This document shows, piece by piece, positions 52,073-60,469 of a stretch of DNA of 64,000 nt. A program made the position numbers and the translations under genes. Source of the DNA: Thermocatellispora tengchongensis (GTDB lineage Bacteria > Actinomycetota > Actinomycetes > Streptosporangiales > Streptosporangiaceae); assembly GCF_014202315.1 (NCBI RefSeq), contig NZ_JACHGN010000025.1, positions 1 to 64,000 of the forward strand, in the 5' to 3' direction. Position 1 is the stretch's first letter. Every line of letters begins with the position of its first letter. The notes beneath the pieces were generated by a model. It ran no database searches. It was not told the origin of the DNA and saw nothing but the letters and a program-made list of their open reading frames with translations.

Positions 52073-53665
52073 TCAAGCCACTCCGGCCAGGCGGGCGGCC
52101 AGGTCGGCCTCGGCTCCCTCCAGGTCTCGCCCCCGGTAGCCGACGTGGCCGTCGGGCCGGACGACGTAGACGGTCCCGGCCTCGGCGTCGTAGCGCCGGT
52201 GCAGCACGCCGTCCGGGTCGGCCAGGCCGCCCGCGCCGCCCTTGCCGATCACTCGGACGACTCGGGCGGCGAGTCGCGAACCGTACCGGTTCTCCAGTTC
52301 CTTGGCCGAGCGCAGGAGCGGCTCGGCGGGTGAGTCCGCGGCGAAGATCAGGGCCACGTGCCGGGGCCCGCGCAGCGCCTCGTGCAGCCGCTGCACGCCG
52401 TCCGCCCGTACGGGGCCGTCCCAGGCGCGGGCGCCCGGCCGGGGACCGCCGTCCCAGCGGCCCGACTCGCGGGACAGCGGGCTCTTCGGGTATCCGATCT
52501 TGAGCTGGGAGATCACGCCGAGCACCAGCTTCTGGAACCTCGGCCGGTTCAGCAGGGCGGGCATGAGGTGCGGGGCCACGTGCCCGCGCACGAGGTGTGC
52601 CAGGTGGGATTCGGATAGAACCACGCCGAACGCCCGGTCCGTGGTGCGCAGCAGCGCCGCGCCGACGGGATGACGCTCGGCGTCGTAGGTGTCGAGCAGG
52701 TCCTCGGTGGCGCCGGCCGCCACCAGCGCCAGCTTCCAGGCCAGGTTGTAGGCGTCCTGGATGCCGGTGTTCATGCCCTGGGCGCCGACGGGGCTGTGGA
52801 TGTGCGCGGCGTCACCGGCCAGGAAGGCGTGCCCGGCCCGGTAGCGCGGCACGCCCCGGCGGTGGAGCCGATAGCGCGACACCCACGACGCTTCGACGAT
52901 CTTCGCGGGGACGGGAAGGCGCTCGTCGAGCAGCCGCTGGAAGTCGGCGAGGCTCGGATCCCCCTCACCGGGCGGCACGTTCCCGAACACCCGGAAGCGT
53001 CGGGCTCCCGGCATCGACCAGGCCGCCAATATGCCGTTGCCGGGGAAGACGTAGAGCTGGCCGTCGGGCAGCTCCCACTCCAGCCGGGCGTCGGCCATGA
53101 TGAACTCGTCGTGGTAGGTCACGCCGTCGAAGGGAATCCCGGCCCCTTCACGCACGGCACTGTGCGCCCCGTCGCACCCGATGATCCACCGGGCCCCGGC
53201 CTCCTCCACGCGGCCGCCGGCGTGGCGGAGGGTGGCCACAACCCCGTCCCCCACCTCGCGGTACGCCTCCAGCGCCACCCCGCGCTCGATCGTCACCTCC
53301 AGCCGCTCCAGATGCTCGGCGAGCAGCGCCTCGGTGTGGTCCTGCGACAGCATCAGCGGCTGCGGATAGGCCGTGTCCAGCTCGTCCGAATTCGACACAT
53401 CGACGCCGAAGCGGAGCCGGACCGGCTCGCGTCCCGGGAAGACGCCCGTGAACCCGTCCACGACGCGCCCGCGCTCCAGCGCGTCGCCGGCGACGCCCAT
53501 GTCGTCGAAGATCTCCAGCGTCCGCGGCTGGACGACGAGCGCCCGGGACGTCGTGGCGGGCGCGGGAGCGCGGTCGATCAGCCGCGGAGTGAGGCCGTGC
53601 CGCCGCAGCTCGGCGGCCATCGTGAGTCCGGTCGGCCCAGCACCGACCACCAGTACGTCGGTCAT
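52073..53665 (-). CDS. FAD-dependent aromatic-ring monooxygenase (PheA/TfdB type)
   Basis: A 530-residue flavoprotein hydroxylase. The N-terminal FAD site is VLVVGAGPTGLTMAAELRRH; the second motif DG is IIGCDGAHSAVREGAGIPF; and the third is FLAGDAAHIHSPVGAQGMNT. The C-terminal thioredoxin-like domain (HEALRGPRHVALIFAADSPA) is also present. Relatives hydroxylate phenols, polyketides or rifamycin (Rox), so an antibiotic-inactivating role is possible but not shown. ATG 53665 lies 12 bases from a perfect palindrome that probably regulates it. Confidence 0.9.
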   Translation of the reverse strand: MTDVLVVGAGPTGLTMAAELRRHGLTPRLIDRAPAPATTSRALVVQPRTLEIFDDMGVAGDALERGRVVDGFTGVFPGREPVRLRFGVDVSNSDELDTAYPQPLMLSQDHTEALLAEHLERLEVTIERGVALEAYREVGDGVVATLRHAGGRVEEAGARWIIGCDGAHSAVREGAGIPFDGVTYHDEFIMADARLEWELPDGQLYVFPGNGILAAWSMPGARRFRVFGNVPPGEGDPSLADFQRLLDERLPVPAKIVEASWVSRYRLHRRGVPRYRAGHAFLAGDAAHIHSPVGAQGMNTGIQDAYNLAWKLALVAAGATEDLLDTYDAERHPVGAALLRTTDRAFGVVLSESHLAHLVRGHVAPHLMPALLNRPRFQKLVLGVISQLKIGYPKSPLSRESGRWDGGPRPGARAWDGPVRADGVQRLHEALRGPRHVALIFAADSPAEPLLRSAKELENRYGSRLAARVVRVIGKGGAGGLADPDGVLHRRYDAEAGTVYVVRPDGHVGYRGRDLEGAEADLAARLAGVA

Positions 53666-53677
53666 GACGCCAGCCTA

Positions 53678-53695
53678 ATTCATCATTTGATGAAT
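53678..53695. promoter_or_regulatory. Operator palindrome of the monooxygenase gene
   Basis: ATTCATCA-TT-TGATGAAT is a perfect inverted repeat with 8-base arms, strikingly AT-rich for this genome, ending 13 bases before the start codon. Size and position fit a MarR-type repressor. No MarR gene is adjacent. Confidence 0.55.
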
Positions 53696-53774
53696 AAGAA
53701 GGGGCCGCCGGACAGGTAACGAGAAACCGGCCACCGCGGCCCGATGGGGACGCCGGGTGCACGAGGACGCGGCT

Positions 53775-54647
53775 TCACCCGAAGGCGCGCCGCAGCAGCT
53801 CCCGGCCCTCGGCGGCCAGCCAGCCCCGGAAGTCCAGCAACCCCGGGTGCAGCGCCCGCAGCGCCGGGATGTCGGCCTGCCAGCCGCCGAAGGACCGGGA
53901 GCGGCGCACGGCCGTCTCGTCCACGCCCGCGTCCCTGAGCGCCTCGTCGCCCAGCGGCTCGACCGGGACCTCGCGGCCCAGCGCCTCCGCCATGGCCGCC
54001 ACCAGCTCGTCCCGGGGCAGCTCGTCGCCCGCGATCTCCAGGGCCTGGCCCGCGAACCGCTCCGGGTCGGCGAAGGCCAGCGCGGCGAACACGCCGATGT
54101 CGCGTACCGCGATGAGCTGCACCGTGGCGTGCGGCGGGATGGTCCGCACCAGCGGCGCCGCCCCCAGCGCGCCGTACGTCGGGTGGGCGTGGTTCTCCAT
54201 GAACATGACGGGCCGCAGGATCGTCGCGGTCAGGCCCAGCTCCCGGATGCGCTGCTCGATGCGCCACTTGGTCTCCCAGTGCGGGATGCCGGTGCCGCGC
54301 TCGGCGCCGCCGACGGAGGCGTACACGAGATGCCGTACGCCCGCCGCGTGCGCCGCCTCGGCCACGTTGACGCCCATCCGCACCTCGTCCTCGCCGCGCT
54401 CCGGCCGACCGGCCGCCGGCTGCACGCTGAACACGCCGTAGGCCCCCGCCACCGCCGCGTCCAGGGACGCCCGATCCGCCATGTCGCCCGCCACGACCTC
54501 GGCCCCCGCCTCCGCCAGCTCCTCGACCGCGGCGCGCCCGGGGTCGCGCGCCAGCACGCGCACCCGCCACCCGTCCTCCAGCAGCCAGCGCGCCGTCGCC
54601 CCGCCCTGCTGCCCCGTAGCGCCCGTGACCAGGATCACCTGTTCCAT
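53775..54647 (-). CDS. NmrA/HSCARG-like NAD(P)-binding protein
   Basis: A 290-residue atypical short-chain dehydrogenase. The cofactor motif VILVTGATGQQGGATARWLL is typical of NmrA-like proteins (GxxGxxG), followed by VRVLARDPGRAAVEELAEAG, HLVYASVGGAERGTGIPHWE, LGLTATILRPVMFMENH and LALAFADPERFAGQALEIAG. The catalytic Tyr-Lys pair of classical SDRs is missing, as expected. Such proteins act as quinone reductases or redox sensors. ATG 54647 follows GGAAGG. It diverges from a TetR gene across two copies of an operator palindrome, so the pair is a regulator-target unit. Confidence 0.88.
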   Translation of the reverse strand: MEQVILVTGATGQQGGATARWLLEDGWRVRVLARDPGRAAVEELAEAGAEVVAGDMADRASLDAAVAGAYGVFSVQPAAGRPERGEDEVRMGVNVAEAAHAAGVRHLVYASVGGAERGTGIPHWETKWRIEQRIRELGLTATILRPVMFMENHAHPTYGALGAAPLVRTIPPHATVQLIAVRDIGVFAALAFADPERFAGQALEIAGDELPRDELVAAMAEALGREVPVEPLGDEALRDAGVDETAVRRSRSFGGWQADIPALRALHPGLLDFRGWLAAEGRELLRRAFG

Positions 54648-54668
54648 GCCGACACCTTCCCGTGAAAC

Positions 54669-54717
54669 CGGAGCACCGCTCCGCGCGTGCCTCGATAATA
54701 ATCGGAGCACCGCTCCG
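54669..54717. promoter_or_regulatory. Two copies of a TetR-type operator
   Basis: CGGAGCACCGCTCCG occurs exactly twice, at 54669-54683 and 54703-54717, 34 bases apart in the divergent promoter region. Each is a palindrome GGAGC-ACC-GCTCC. An AT-rich box GATAATAATC between them suits a -10 element. The adjacent TetR protein is the likely ligand-controlled repressor of both genes. Confidence 0.75.
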
Positions 54718-54747
54718 GCTGTCAACGGAGACCGAGCACATGGGATG

Positions 54748-55341
54748 ATGCGTTCGATGCCGGACACCACAGCGCCCATGCGCGCCGACGCGCGCCGCAA
54801 CTACGACCTGCTGCTCGAAGCGGCGAGGGCCGCCTTCGCCGAGCACGGGGTGGACGCGTCCCTGCGCGACGTCGCCCGCCGGGCCGGAGTCGGCATCGGC
54901 ACCCTCTACCGCCACTTCCCGACCCGCGAGGCACTGGTCGAGGCGCTGCTGTCACACCGGTTCGAGCACCTGCGCGACCGGGCGCACGCCCTGCTCACCG
55001 CCCCCGATCCCACGGACGCGCTCCTGGAGTGGCTCACCGCGCTGACCCTCGGCTCCGCGACGTACCGCGGCCTGCCGGAGTCCGTCATGTCCGCCCTGAG
55101 CGACGACACCTCCGACCTGCACGCCTCCTGCGTCGCCATGCGCGCCGCCGGCGAGGCCCTGCTCACCCGGGCGCAGCAGGCCGGCTCCGTACGCCCCGAC
55201 GTGACGATCAACGAGGTGCTGGCGCTCTGCGCGGGCATCGCGTGGTCGGCGGAGCACTCCGCCGGCACCGCCCTCCCCACCCGCCTGCTGACCCTCGCGA
55301 TGACCGGCATGACGACGCCGGGCACCGCCGAGGGCGCCTGA
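54748..55341 (+). CDS. TetR-family transcriptional regulator
   Basis: A 197-residue repressor. The N-terminal helix-turn-helix is ARRNYDLLLEAARAAFAEHG, DASLRDVARRAGVGIGTLYR, HFPTREALVEALL; the C-terminal ligand domain is helical with EWLTALTLGSATYRGLPESV and the end ALCAGIAWSAEHSAGT. ATGs at 54745, 54748 and 54757 are all possible; I use 54748. It diverges from the NmrA-like gene, and two identical palindromes lie between them, so it probably represses that gene and itself. Confidence 0.9.
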   Translation: MRSMPDTTAPMRADARRNYDLLLEAARAAFAEHGVDASLRDVARRAGVGIGTLYRHFPTREALVEALLSHRFEHLRDRAHALLTAPDPTDALLEWLTALTLGSATYRGLPESVMSALSDDTSDLHASCVAMRAAGEALLTRAQQAGSVRPDVTINEVLALCAGIAWSAEHSAGTALPTRLLTLAMTGMTTPGTAEGA

Positions 55342-55357
55342 GCCGCCGGCCGTACGA

Positions 55358-55726
55358 TCACGACCAGAGGTCGAACGCCCCCCGGAACGCCTCCACGACC
55401 ACGAACGCCTCCGCCCCGGCCCGTGCCCGCAGCTCGGCGAACAACCTCGCGTTCGCGGCGTCGAGCCGCTCGTTGAACCCCTCCGAGGCCGGCACCTCGT
55501 AGGCGTCCAGCGTCTGCGCGGACAGCCGCGTCCCCTCCCACTCGGCCGACTCCAGCCAGACAGGAGGCCGGCGAAGGCCGGGGTCCACCTCCCAGCCGCG
55601 CTCCCCCAGCGCGCGAACCGCCGCGTCCAGCGCCCGCCGGGGTCGTGGGTGGTAGTGGCACGGCCACCTTCGGCGGCCCTGCCGGCGGTGTTTCCGGCCT
55701 AGCCTCGAAGGCGTGGACAGAGACAA
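55358..55726 (-). CDS. Hypothetical protein, start unresolved
   Basis: The last ~95 residues (ALDAAVRALGERGWEVDPGL, then VWLESAEWEGTRLSAQTLDA, YEVPASEGFNERLDAANARL, FVVVEAFRGAFDLWS) look like a real, compact alpha-beta protein with normal codon bias. Upstream the frame passes through Arg/Pro-rich sequence without a good start; TTG 55726 is the nearest candidate and would overlap the start of the chimera gene. It may have lost its own N-terminus when the neighbouring region was rearranged. I do not recognise a family. Confidence 0.4.
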   Translation of the reverse strand: MSLSTPSRLGRKHRRQGRRRWPCHYHPRPRRALDAAVRALGERGWEVDPGLRRPPVWLESAEWEGTRLSAQTLDAYEVPASEGFNERLDAANARLFAELRARAGAEAFVVVEAFRGAFDLWS

Positions 55727-56396
55727 CGCGCTCGGCCGGTTCCTGCGCGCACGCCGTGAGCTGGTGCGGCCCGAGGATGCCGGGCTGCCGCCCGGAGGTT
55801 CGCGCCGGGTCGCGGGGCTGCGGCGGGAGGAGGTCGCCCGGCTGGCCGGGGTCAGCACGCACTACTACGTGCGGCTGGAGCAGGGGCGCGAGCGGCACCC
55901 GTCGGCCCAGGTGGTGCAGGCGCTGGCCCGGGCGCTGGCGCTGGAGGAGGACGCGACCGCGTACCTGCACGAGCTGGCGCGGCCGGCCTCCGGCGCGCGG
56001 CGTCCCCGTCCGCGCCGGGAACGGGTCAGCCCGAACCTGCTGCGCATGATGGCCGCCTGGCCGCAGACCCCCGCGGTGGTCCTGGGCCGCCGCCTGACCG
56101 TGCTCGCGCACAACGACCTCGGCAAGGCGCTGTTCGACGGGCACGCGTACAGCGGAGACCTGGTCAGGCTGGTGTTCCTCGACCCCGGCATCCGGGTCAC
56201 CACCGTCTCCCCCGGCGTCGTGGAGTCGGAACTCGCCGACACCATCACCGAGCCCGGCGCGAAGGAGGCGATGCGGACCTACCGGGCGGAGTCCATCCCG
56301 GCCGACGCCATCGCCGCGGCCATCTCCTACGCCATCTCCCAGCCCGCCGACGTGGACGTCAACGAACTGATCATCCGCCCGGCCGCCCAACGGTGA
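55713..56396 (+). CDS. Chimeric protein: XRE/MmyB-type regulator N-terminus fused to SDR C-terminus
   Basis: Residues 1-85 form an XRE helix-turn-helix (GRFLRARRELVRPEDAGLPP, GLRREEVARLAGVSTHYYVR, LEQGRERHPSAQVVQALARA). Residues 100-158 begin the MmyB-like domain usual in these regulators (SPNLLRMMAAWPQTPAVVLG to GDLVRLVFLDP). At about residue 158 the sequence changes to the tail of a short-chain dehydrogenase (GIRVTTVSPGVVESELADTI, then AISYAISQPADVDVNELIIR). The frame is intact and stop is normal. Both halves are incomplete: the regulator lacks the rest of its ligand domain, and the SDR part lacks the Rossmann and catalytic Tyr regions. This is a deletion fusion of two neighbouring genes. 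Confidence 0.85.
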   Translation: MDRDNALGRFLRARRELVRPEDAGLPPGGSRRVAGLRREEVARLAGVSTHYYVRLEQGRERHPSAQVVQALARALALEEDATAYLHELARPASGARRPRPRRERVSPNLLRMMAAWPQTPAVVLGRRLTVLAHNDLGKALFDGHAYSGDLVRLVFLDPGIRVTTVSPGVVESELADTITEPGAKEAMRTYRAESIPADAIAAAISYAISQPADVDVNELIIRPAAQR

Positions 56397-56435
56397 CCGG
56401 GACGACGGCCCGGCCGGGCCCCGGCACGGCCGGCG

Positions 56436-56573
56436 CTAGCGGCGCAGCAGCAGGCGCAGCAGGCGCAGCGCCCGCGATCGGCGGCCCGGGTCGGCCGAGA
56501 ACATGTAGATCACGGCGGGGGTGGTCAGCAGCACAGCGCTCACCGCGACAAGGGCATGGGACAACACGGTCAT
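56436..56573 (-). CDS. Small membrane protein, 45 residues
   Basis: ATG 56573 preceded by GAAGGGGAAG, one hydrophobic helix (LSHALVAVSAVLLTTPAVIY) followed by MFSADPGRRSRALRLLRLLL and a TAG stop. The strong ribosome site, positively charged tail and absence of any other gene in the interval support it. No family is recognised. Confidence 0.55.
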   Translation of the reverse strand: MTVLSHALVAVSAVLLTTPAVIYMFSADPGRRSRALRLLRLLLRR

Positions 56574-56811
56574 GAGCTTCCCCTTCACGAGTTCCGCGCT
56601 CCCTCTCCACTGATCTCGTAGGGACGCGAGACCAGGATGTGGCCTGCCCAGGCGCCGTTGACGACGTGCTCCAAGGTCTTACCTCATCCGATGAATCCGG
56701 ACATCGGTTGACAGACGCTGACACGCGGCGTCCCGGGTGACGACATGCAGGCAGGGCGAGTCCGCGTACAGGGCTTTACATTTTCTGACGCTCCGCGATG
56801 CTGAGAGCACC

Positions 56812-58161
56812 ATGACTTCGCGAAGCCCGCTGCCGGGTGAGGACGCGCTGGCCGTCCTGCGCAGGCGTCTGCGAGAGCTGTATCTGCACGCGGGCGAGCC
56901 CAGCCTGCGGATGCTGGCCAAGCAGACGGGCGCGATGAGCCACACCACCGCGTACGCGGTGATCCGCTGCGACAGACTGCCGCGGTGGGGCTACCTGGAG
57001 CTCGTCGTCGAGGCCCTGCACGGCGACGTCGCGGAGTTCAAGACACTGTGGGTGGACGCCCGCAACCTGCGGCCTGCGCCCTCTCCCCAGGCCGGGCCCG
57101 TGATCCAGGCGGAGGATCACCAGGGGCCGGCCCTCGATCCGGGGCGGGAGCTGTACCAGCCGGTGGGCGAACCGCCGGCGGGTCACTCCGGTCCCATCTG
57201 GTCGCTGGTCTTCCATCCGGACGGGCATACGGTGGCGAGCGCCGGCGGCGACGGAACGGTGCGGTTGTGGGACGCCACCACGGGAGAGCCCGTGCGGGAG
57301 CCGCTGCGAGGCCACGAGGGCGTCGTCCAAGCGGTGGCCTTCCACCCGGACGGACGCCTGCTGGCCAGCGCCGGCAGCGACAAGAGCATCCGGCTGTGGG
57401 ACGCCGACTCCGGGCGAGCGGTGGGAGAGCCGCTGCGGGGCCACACCAGCAGTGTCTGGTCGGTGGCCTTCCACCCGGACGGGCGCGTTCTCGCCAGCGG
57501 CGACCTGGACGGGACCGTACGGCTGTGGGACGTCAGGTCGCGGGAACCGTTGCGGCGATCTCTGGCCGGCCACTGGGCCCTCGCCTTCAGCAATGACGGT
57601 CGCCTGATGGCCAACGGCAGCGACGACGGCATCGTGCAATTACGCGACATCGGCTCACGAACGTTGGCGCAGGAAGCGCTCGCGGGCCACAACGGCGCCG
57701 TCATCGCGGTCGCCTTCCACCCGGACGGACGCCTGCTGGCCAGCGCCGGCGACGACGAAACGGTGAGACTGTGGGACCCCATCGCGAAACGGGCCGTGGG
57801 CGACCCGTTGCTCGGCCACATCGGCCCCGTCCGGTCGGTGGCCTTCCACCCGGGGGCCGACCTGGTGGCCAGCGCCGGCGATGAGGGAACGATCAGGTTG
57901 TGGCGCCTCGACTCCGGGGAGCAGGCGGGACCGCCGCTGACCGGCCACATCGGTCCCGTACGCGCCGTCGCCTTCCACCCGCACGGCCATCTGCTCGCCA
58001 CCGCGGGCGCCGACAGAAAGGTGCGGCTGTGGCGGAGCACGCGGCCACCCGACCACCGCGTGCTGTACCGGCGCATCGACTACCTGCACGCCCAACTGAA
58101 GGCCGCGCGCGGCGCCCACGACGCCCTGCACCTGCATGACGACGACCCGGGCGACGCCTGA
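56812..58161 (+). CDS. HTH-domain protein with C-terminal WD40 beta-propeller
   Basis: A 449-residue protein. The first ~80 residues (EDALAVLRRRLRELYLHAGE, PSLRMLAKQTGAMSHTTAYA, LPRWGYLELVVEALHGDVAE) form an XRE-like helix-turn-helix as found in front of WD40, TPR and kinase domains in actinomycetes. Then, from about 125, seven WD40 repeats each end in (V/I)RLWD or similar (TVRLWDATTG, SIRLWDADSG, TVRLWDVRSR, IVQLRDIG, TVRLWDPIAK, TIRLWRLDSG, KVRLWRS). The fifth-from-last repeat is degenerate. There is no transmembrane helix. Probably a signalling or scaffold protein; partners unknown. ATG 56812 was chosen at the conserved N-terminus. Confidence 0.88.
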   Translation: MTSRSPLPGEDALAVLRRRLRELYLHAGEPSLRMLAKQTGAMSHTTAYAVIRCDRLPRWGYLELVVEALHGDVAEFKTLWVDARNLRPAPSPQAGPVIQAEDHQGPALDPGRELYQPVGEPPAGHSGPIWSLVFHPDGHTVASAGGDGTVRLWDATTGEPVREPLRGHEGVVQAVAFHPDGRLLASAGSDKSIRLWDADSGRAVGEPLRGHTSSVWSVAFHPDGRVLASGDLDGTVRLWDVRSREPLRRSLAGHWALAFSNDGRLMANGSDDGIVQLRDIGSRTLAQEALAGHNGAVIAVAFHPDGRLLASAGDDETVRLWDPIAKRAVGDPLLGHIGPVRSVAFHPGADLVASAGDEGTIRLWRLDSGEQAGPPLTGHIGPVRAVAFHPHGHLLATAGADRKVRLWRSTRPPDHRVLYRRIDYLHAQLKAARGAHDALHLHDDDPGDA

Positions 58162-58195
58162 GCCGGCCGGCGCACCACGGGATCGAAAGGCCGGA

Positions 58196-60157
58196 TCAGG
58201 CATCTACCGGTATCCAGGCGTTCACCCTGGTCCCCTTCGCCGGGTCGCTGTCGACTTCGAGGTGGCCGCCCAGGGCGCTGAGCCGGTCGGCCAGCGAGCC
58301 GAGCCCGCGCTGGGTCACGGCCGCGGGGTCGAACCCCCTGCCGTCGTCGGCCACCTCAAGGAGCAGGCAGCCGTCCTGCCGCGCCAGCCGTACCTCGACG
58401 CGCGAGGCGGAGGCGTGCTTGAGCGTGTTGGCCAGGGCCTCGCCGATGGTGAAGTAGGCCGCGCCCTCGATGTCGTCGGGGAAGCGCTGCATGCGCAGAT
58501 CGTCGTCCACGCTGACCTCGGCGTCGATCGGGAGGCGGTCGCAGCGTTCCTCCACCGCCTCCACCAGGCCGCCCTGGGTGAGCACCGTCGGGTGGATGCC
58601 CGCGGCCAGCTCTCTGAGGTCTTCGAGGGTGGCCCGCGCCTGCTCGCGGAGCCGTTCCAGGGTCTCGGCGCGCGGCGCGGCCCTGGCCAGTTCGAGCCCC
58701 GCGATGAGGGCGACGAGCTGTTGTTGCACGCCGTCGTGGATGTTCCGCTCGATCCGGCGGCGCTCGGTCTCCTGGGCGTGCACCAGGCGGGCGGCGAGGC
58801 GCGTGGCGCGCAGGGCCAGGCCCGCTTGGGCCGCCATGGCGGCGAGCAGGGCGTCGTCCCGCTCGGTCAGCTCGCCCTCGATCTTGGGGCCGCACGACAG
58901 CGTGCCCACGTCGCGTCCCTCGTTCCTGATCGGGACGGTACGCTCCGGCGAGCCCGTGACGGCGCCCGCCTTCGCCTCCGTGCCGTCGTCCAGCCGCACC
59001 GCGATCCACCGCGTGCCGAGGGCGGAGCGGGCGACGTGCGCGAGATGCTGGAGCTGGCTGCTCGACTCCGTCATGGAGTCCAGCGCCGCGCTCATCTCCG
59101 TCAGCACCTGCGCCGCCATGGGACGTACGCCGAACACGAGCCGGTCGGCGAGCGCCTCCAGCCGCGCCCGTACCGGCTGGAACACCAGCGTCACCAGGAC
59201 GGTCAGGGTGATCGCGACCTCGACCGGCAGCCGCTCGCCCGCGACGACGCCCAGAGCGGTCGCGACACCGGCGTAGAGCAGGGCGATGGCGGCCCACAGC
59301 AGGCCGTACGCCAGCGATCCGCGAACCACCACGCGGATGTCGAGCAGGTTGTACCGCACGACCGCCACGCCGATGGCCGCGGGCACCGCGCCGAGCACGG
59401 ACAGCAGGGCGAGCCAGCTCAGGCCCGGCGCGACGAGCCGATGATCGATGCCGAGGACGAGCAGGAAGCCGGCCACGTGCAGCAGGAGTCCCGCCGTCAT
59501 CCACCGCAACTGGCGCCGCTCCGCCCGCGACGCCCTGCGCCACCGCACGATCAGCGCGCTGAGCGCCCCCACCGCGAGGACGGGCGTCAGCAGCACCCCC
59601 GCCGTGGCCGCTCCCACGGCCACCGACCCGGCGACGCCGGGCAACGCGAGCGGATTCGGCACGGGCACTTCCTCGTCCACCAGGCCCGGGGTGAACAGCA
59701 CACCGAACGCCTGAACGGCGATGCACGCGCCGCCCGCCCAGGCGAACGGCCGCCACCTCGGCGACGGCAACCGGCCGTCGGGGAACAGCAACGGGACGAA
59801 GAACCACACCATCCCGTAGTGCACGCCGAACAGCGCCGCCGTCGCCACGGCGACGCCCAGACCGGGCCCGTCGTAGCCGGTCCGGGCGTAGTACAGCAGA
59901 GCGCCCACCCCCAGCCCGCCGACGCCGAAGCACAGCGCCGTCGCGAGCACCAGCCAGCCGTACGGGTTGGCCGGCCGGCGGGTGGCGATCAGCCAGCCGA
60001 GGCCCGGCAGCAACGCCCCGAGCACCGAGAACACCCACTGGGACGCCGGGACGGGAAGGCCGGTCTCCAGCACCGCACCGGCCACCGTGCCCGACACGGC
60101 CGTCACGGCGATCACACCGGCGAGGAGCCGCTTGCCGTTCACGCGAGGCGTCACCAC
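58196..60157 (-). CDS. Sensor histidine kinase, NarL-type, orphan
   Basis: A roughly 653-residue membrane kinase. About nine helices occupy residues 1-300, followed by a linker and a GAF-like region (LQHLAHVARSALGTRWIAVR). The HisKA_3 dimerisation domain has the phospho-accepting His in ERRRIERNIHDGVQQQLVAL, and the HATPase domain shows EALANTLKHASASRVEV (N box), VADDGRGFDPAAVTQRGLGS and a final KGTRVNAWIPVDA. Start GTG 60157 gives the hydrophobic N-terminus at once; the open frame to 60415 is unlikely to be coding. No response regulator lies next to it. It converges on the WD40 gene. Confidence 0.88.
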   Translation of the reverse strand: MVTPRVNGKRLLAGVIAVTAVSGTVAGAVLETGLPVPASQWVFSVLGALLPGLGWLIATRRPANPYGWLVLATALCFGVGGLGVGALLYYARTGYDGPGLGVAVATAALFGVHYGMVWFFVPLLFPDGRLPSPRWRPFAWAGGACIAVQAFGVLFTPGLVDEEVPVPNPLALPGVAGSVAVGAATAGVLLTPVLAVGALSALIVRWRRASRAERRQLRWMTAGLLLHVAGFLLVLGIDHRLVAPGLSWLALLSVLGAVPAAIGVAVVRYNLLDIRVVVRGSLAYGLLWAAIALLYAGVATALGVVAGERLPVEVAITLTVLVTLVFQPVRARLEALADRLVFGVRPMAAQVLTEMSAALDSMTESSSQLQHLAHVARSALGTRWIAVRLDDGTEAKAGAVTGSPERTVPIRNEGRDVGTLSCGPKIEGELTERDDALLAAMAAQAGLALRATRLAARLVHAQETERRRIERNIHDGVQQQLVALIAGLELARAAPRAETLERLREQARATLEDLRELAAGIHPTVLTQGGLVEAVEERCDRLPIDAEVSVDDDLRMQRFPDDIEGAAYFTIGEALANTLKHASASRVEVRLARQDGCLLLEVADDGRGFDPAAVTQRGLGSLADRLSALGGHLEVDSDPAKGTRVNAWIPVDA

Positions 60158-60469
60158 GGGCGCGCCGCGGGAACGAGCGGCGCGAACCCGGCGTCGCTGC
60201 CGATGACCGCCTGCACCCCCTCCGGCCTGTGAATACGCGTCCAGGGCCACGGTATCGCCGCCACACCCCGGCCGCGCCCACGCGCCCGGGGCTCCCCCAC
60301 CATCGCTCGATCGCCGGTCACGCCTTCGCAGCATGCCGGTTCCGGCGCCCGGTTTCCTGTGGCTGACCGCACACTTTCTCCGGCCTGCCACCGGCATGAA
60401 CGCGGAGGCCGGCACCCTTCGCCACCGGCCCCCGCGCGCCTAGCTTCAAGGCCCGGAGGTGGACCTTTC

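Noticed and set aside
52073-55341. Antibiotic biosynthetic gene cluster
   Set aside because: One monooxygenase, one NmrA-like protein and a TetR regulator without synthase, thioesterase or carrier genes do not make a cluster.
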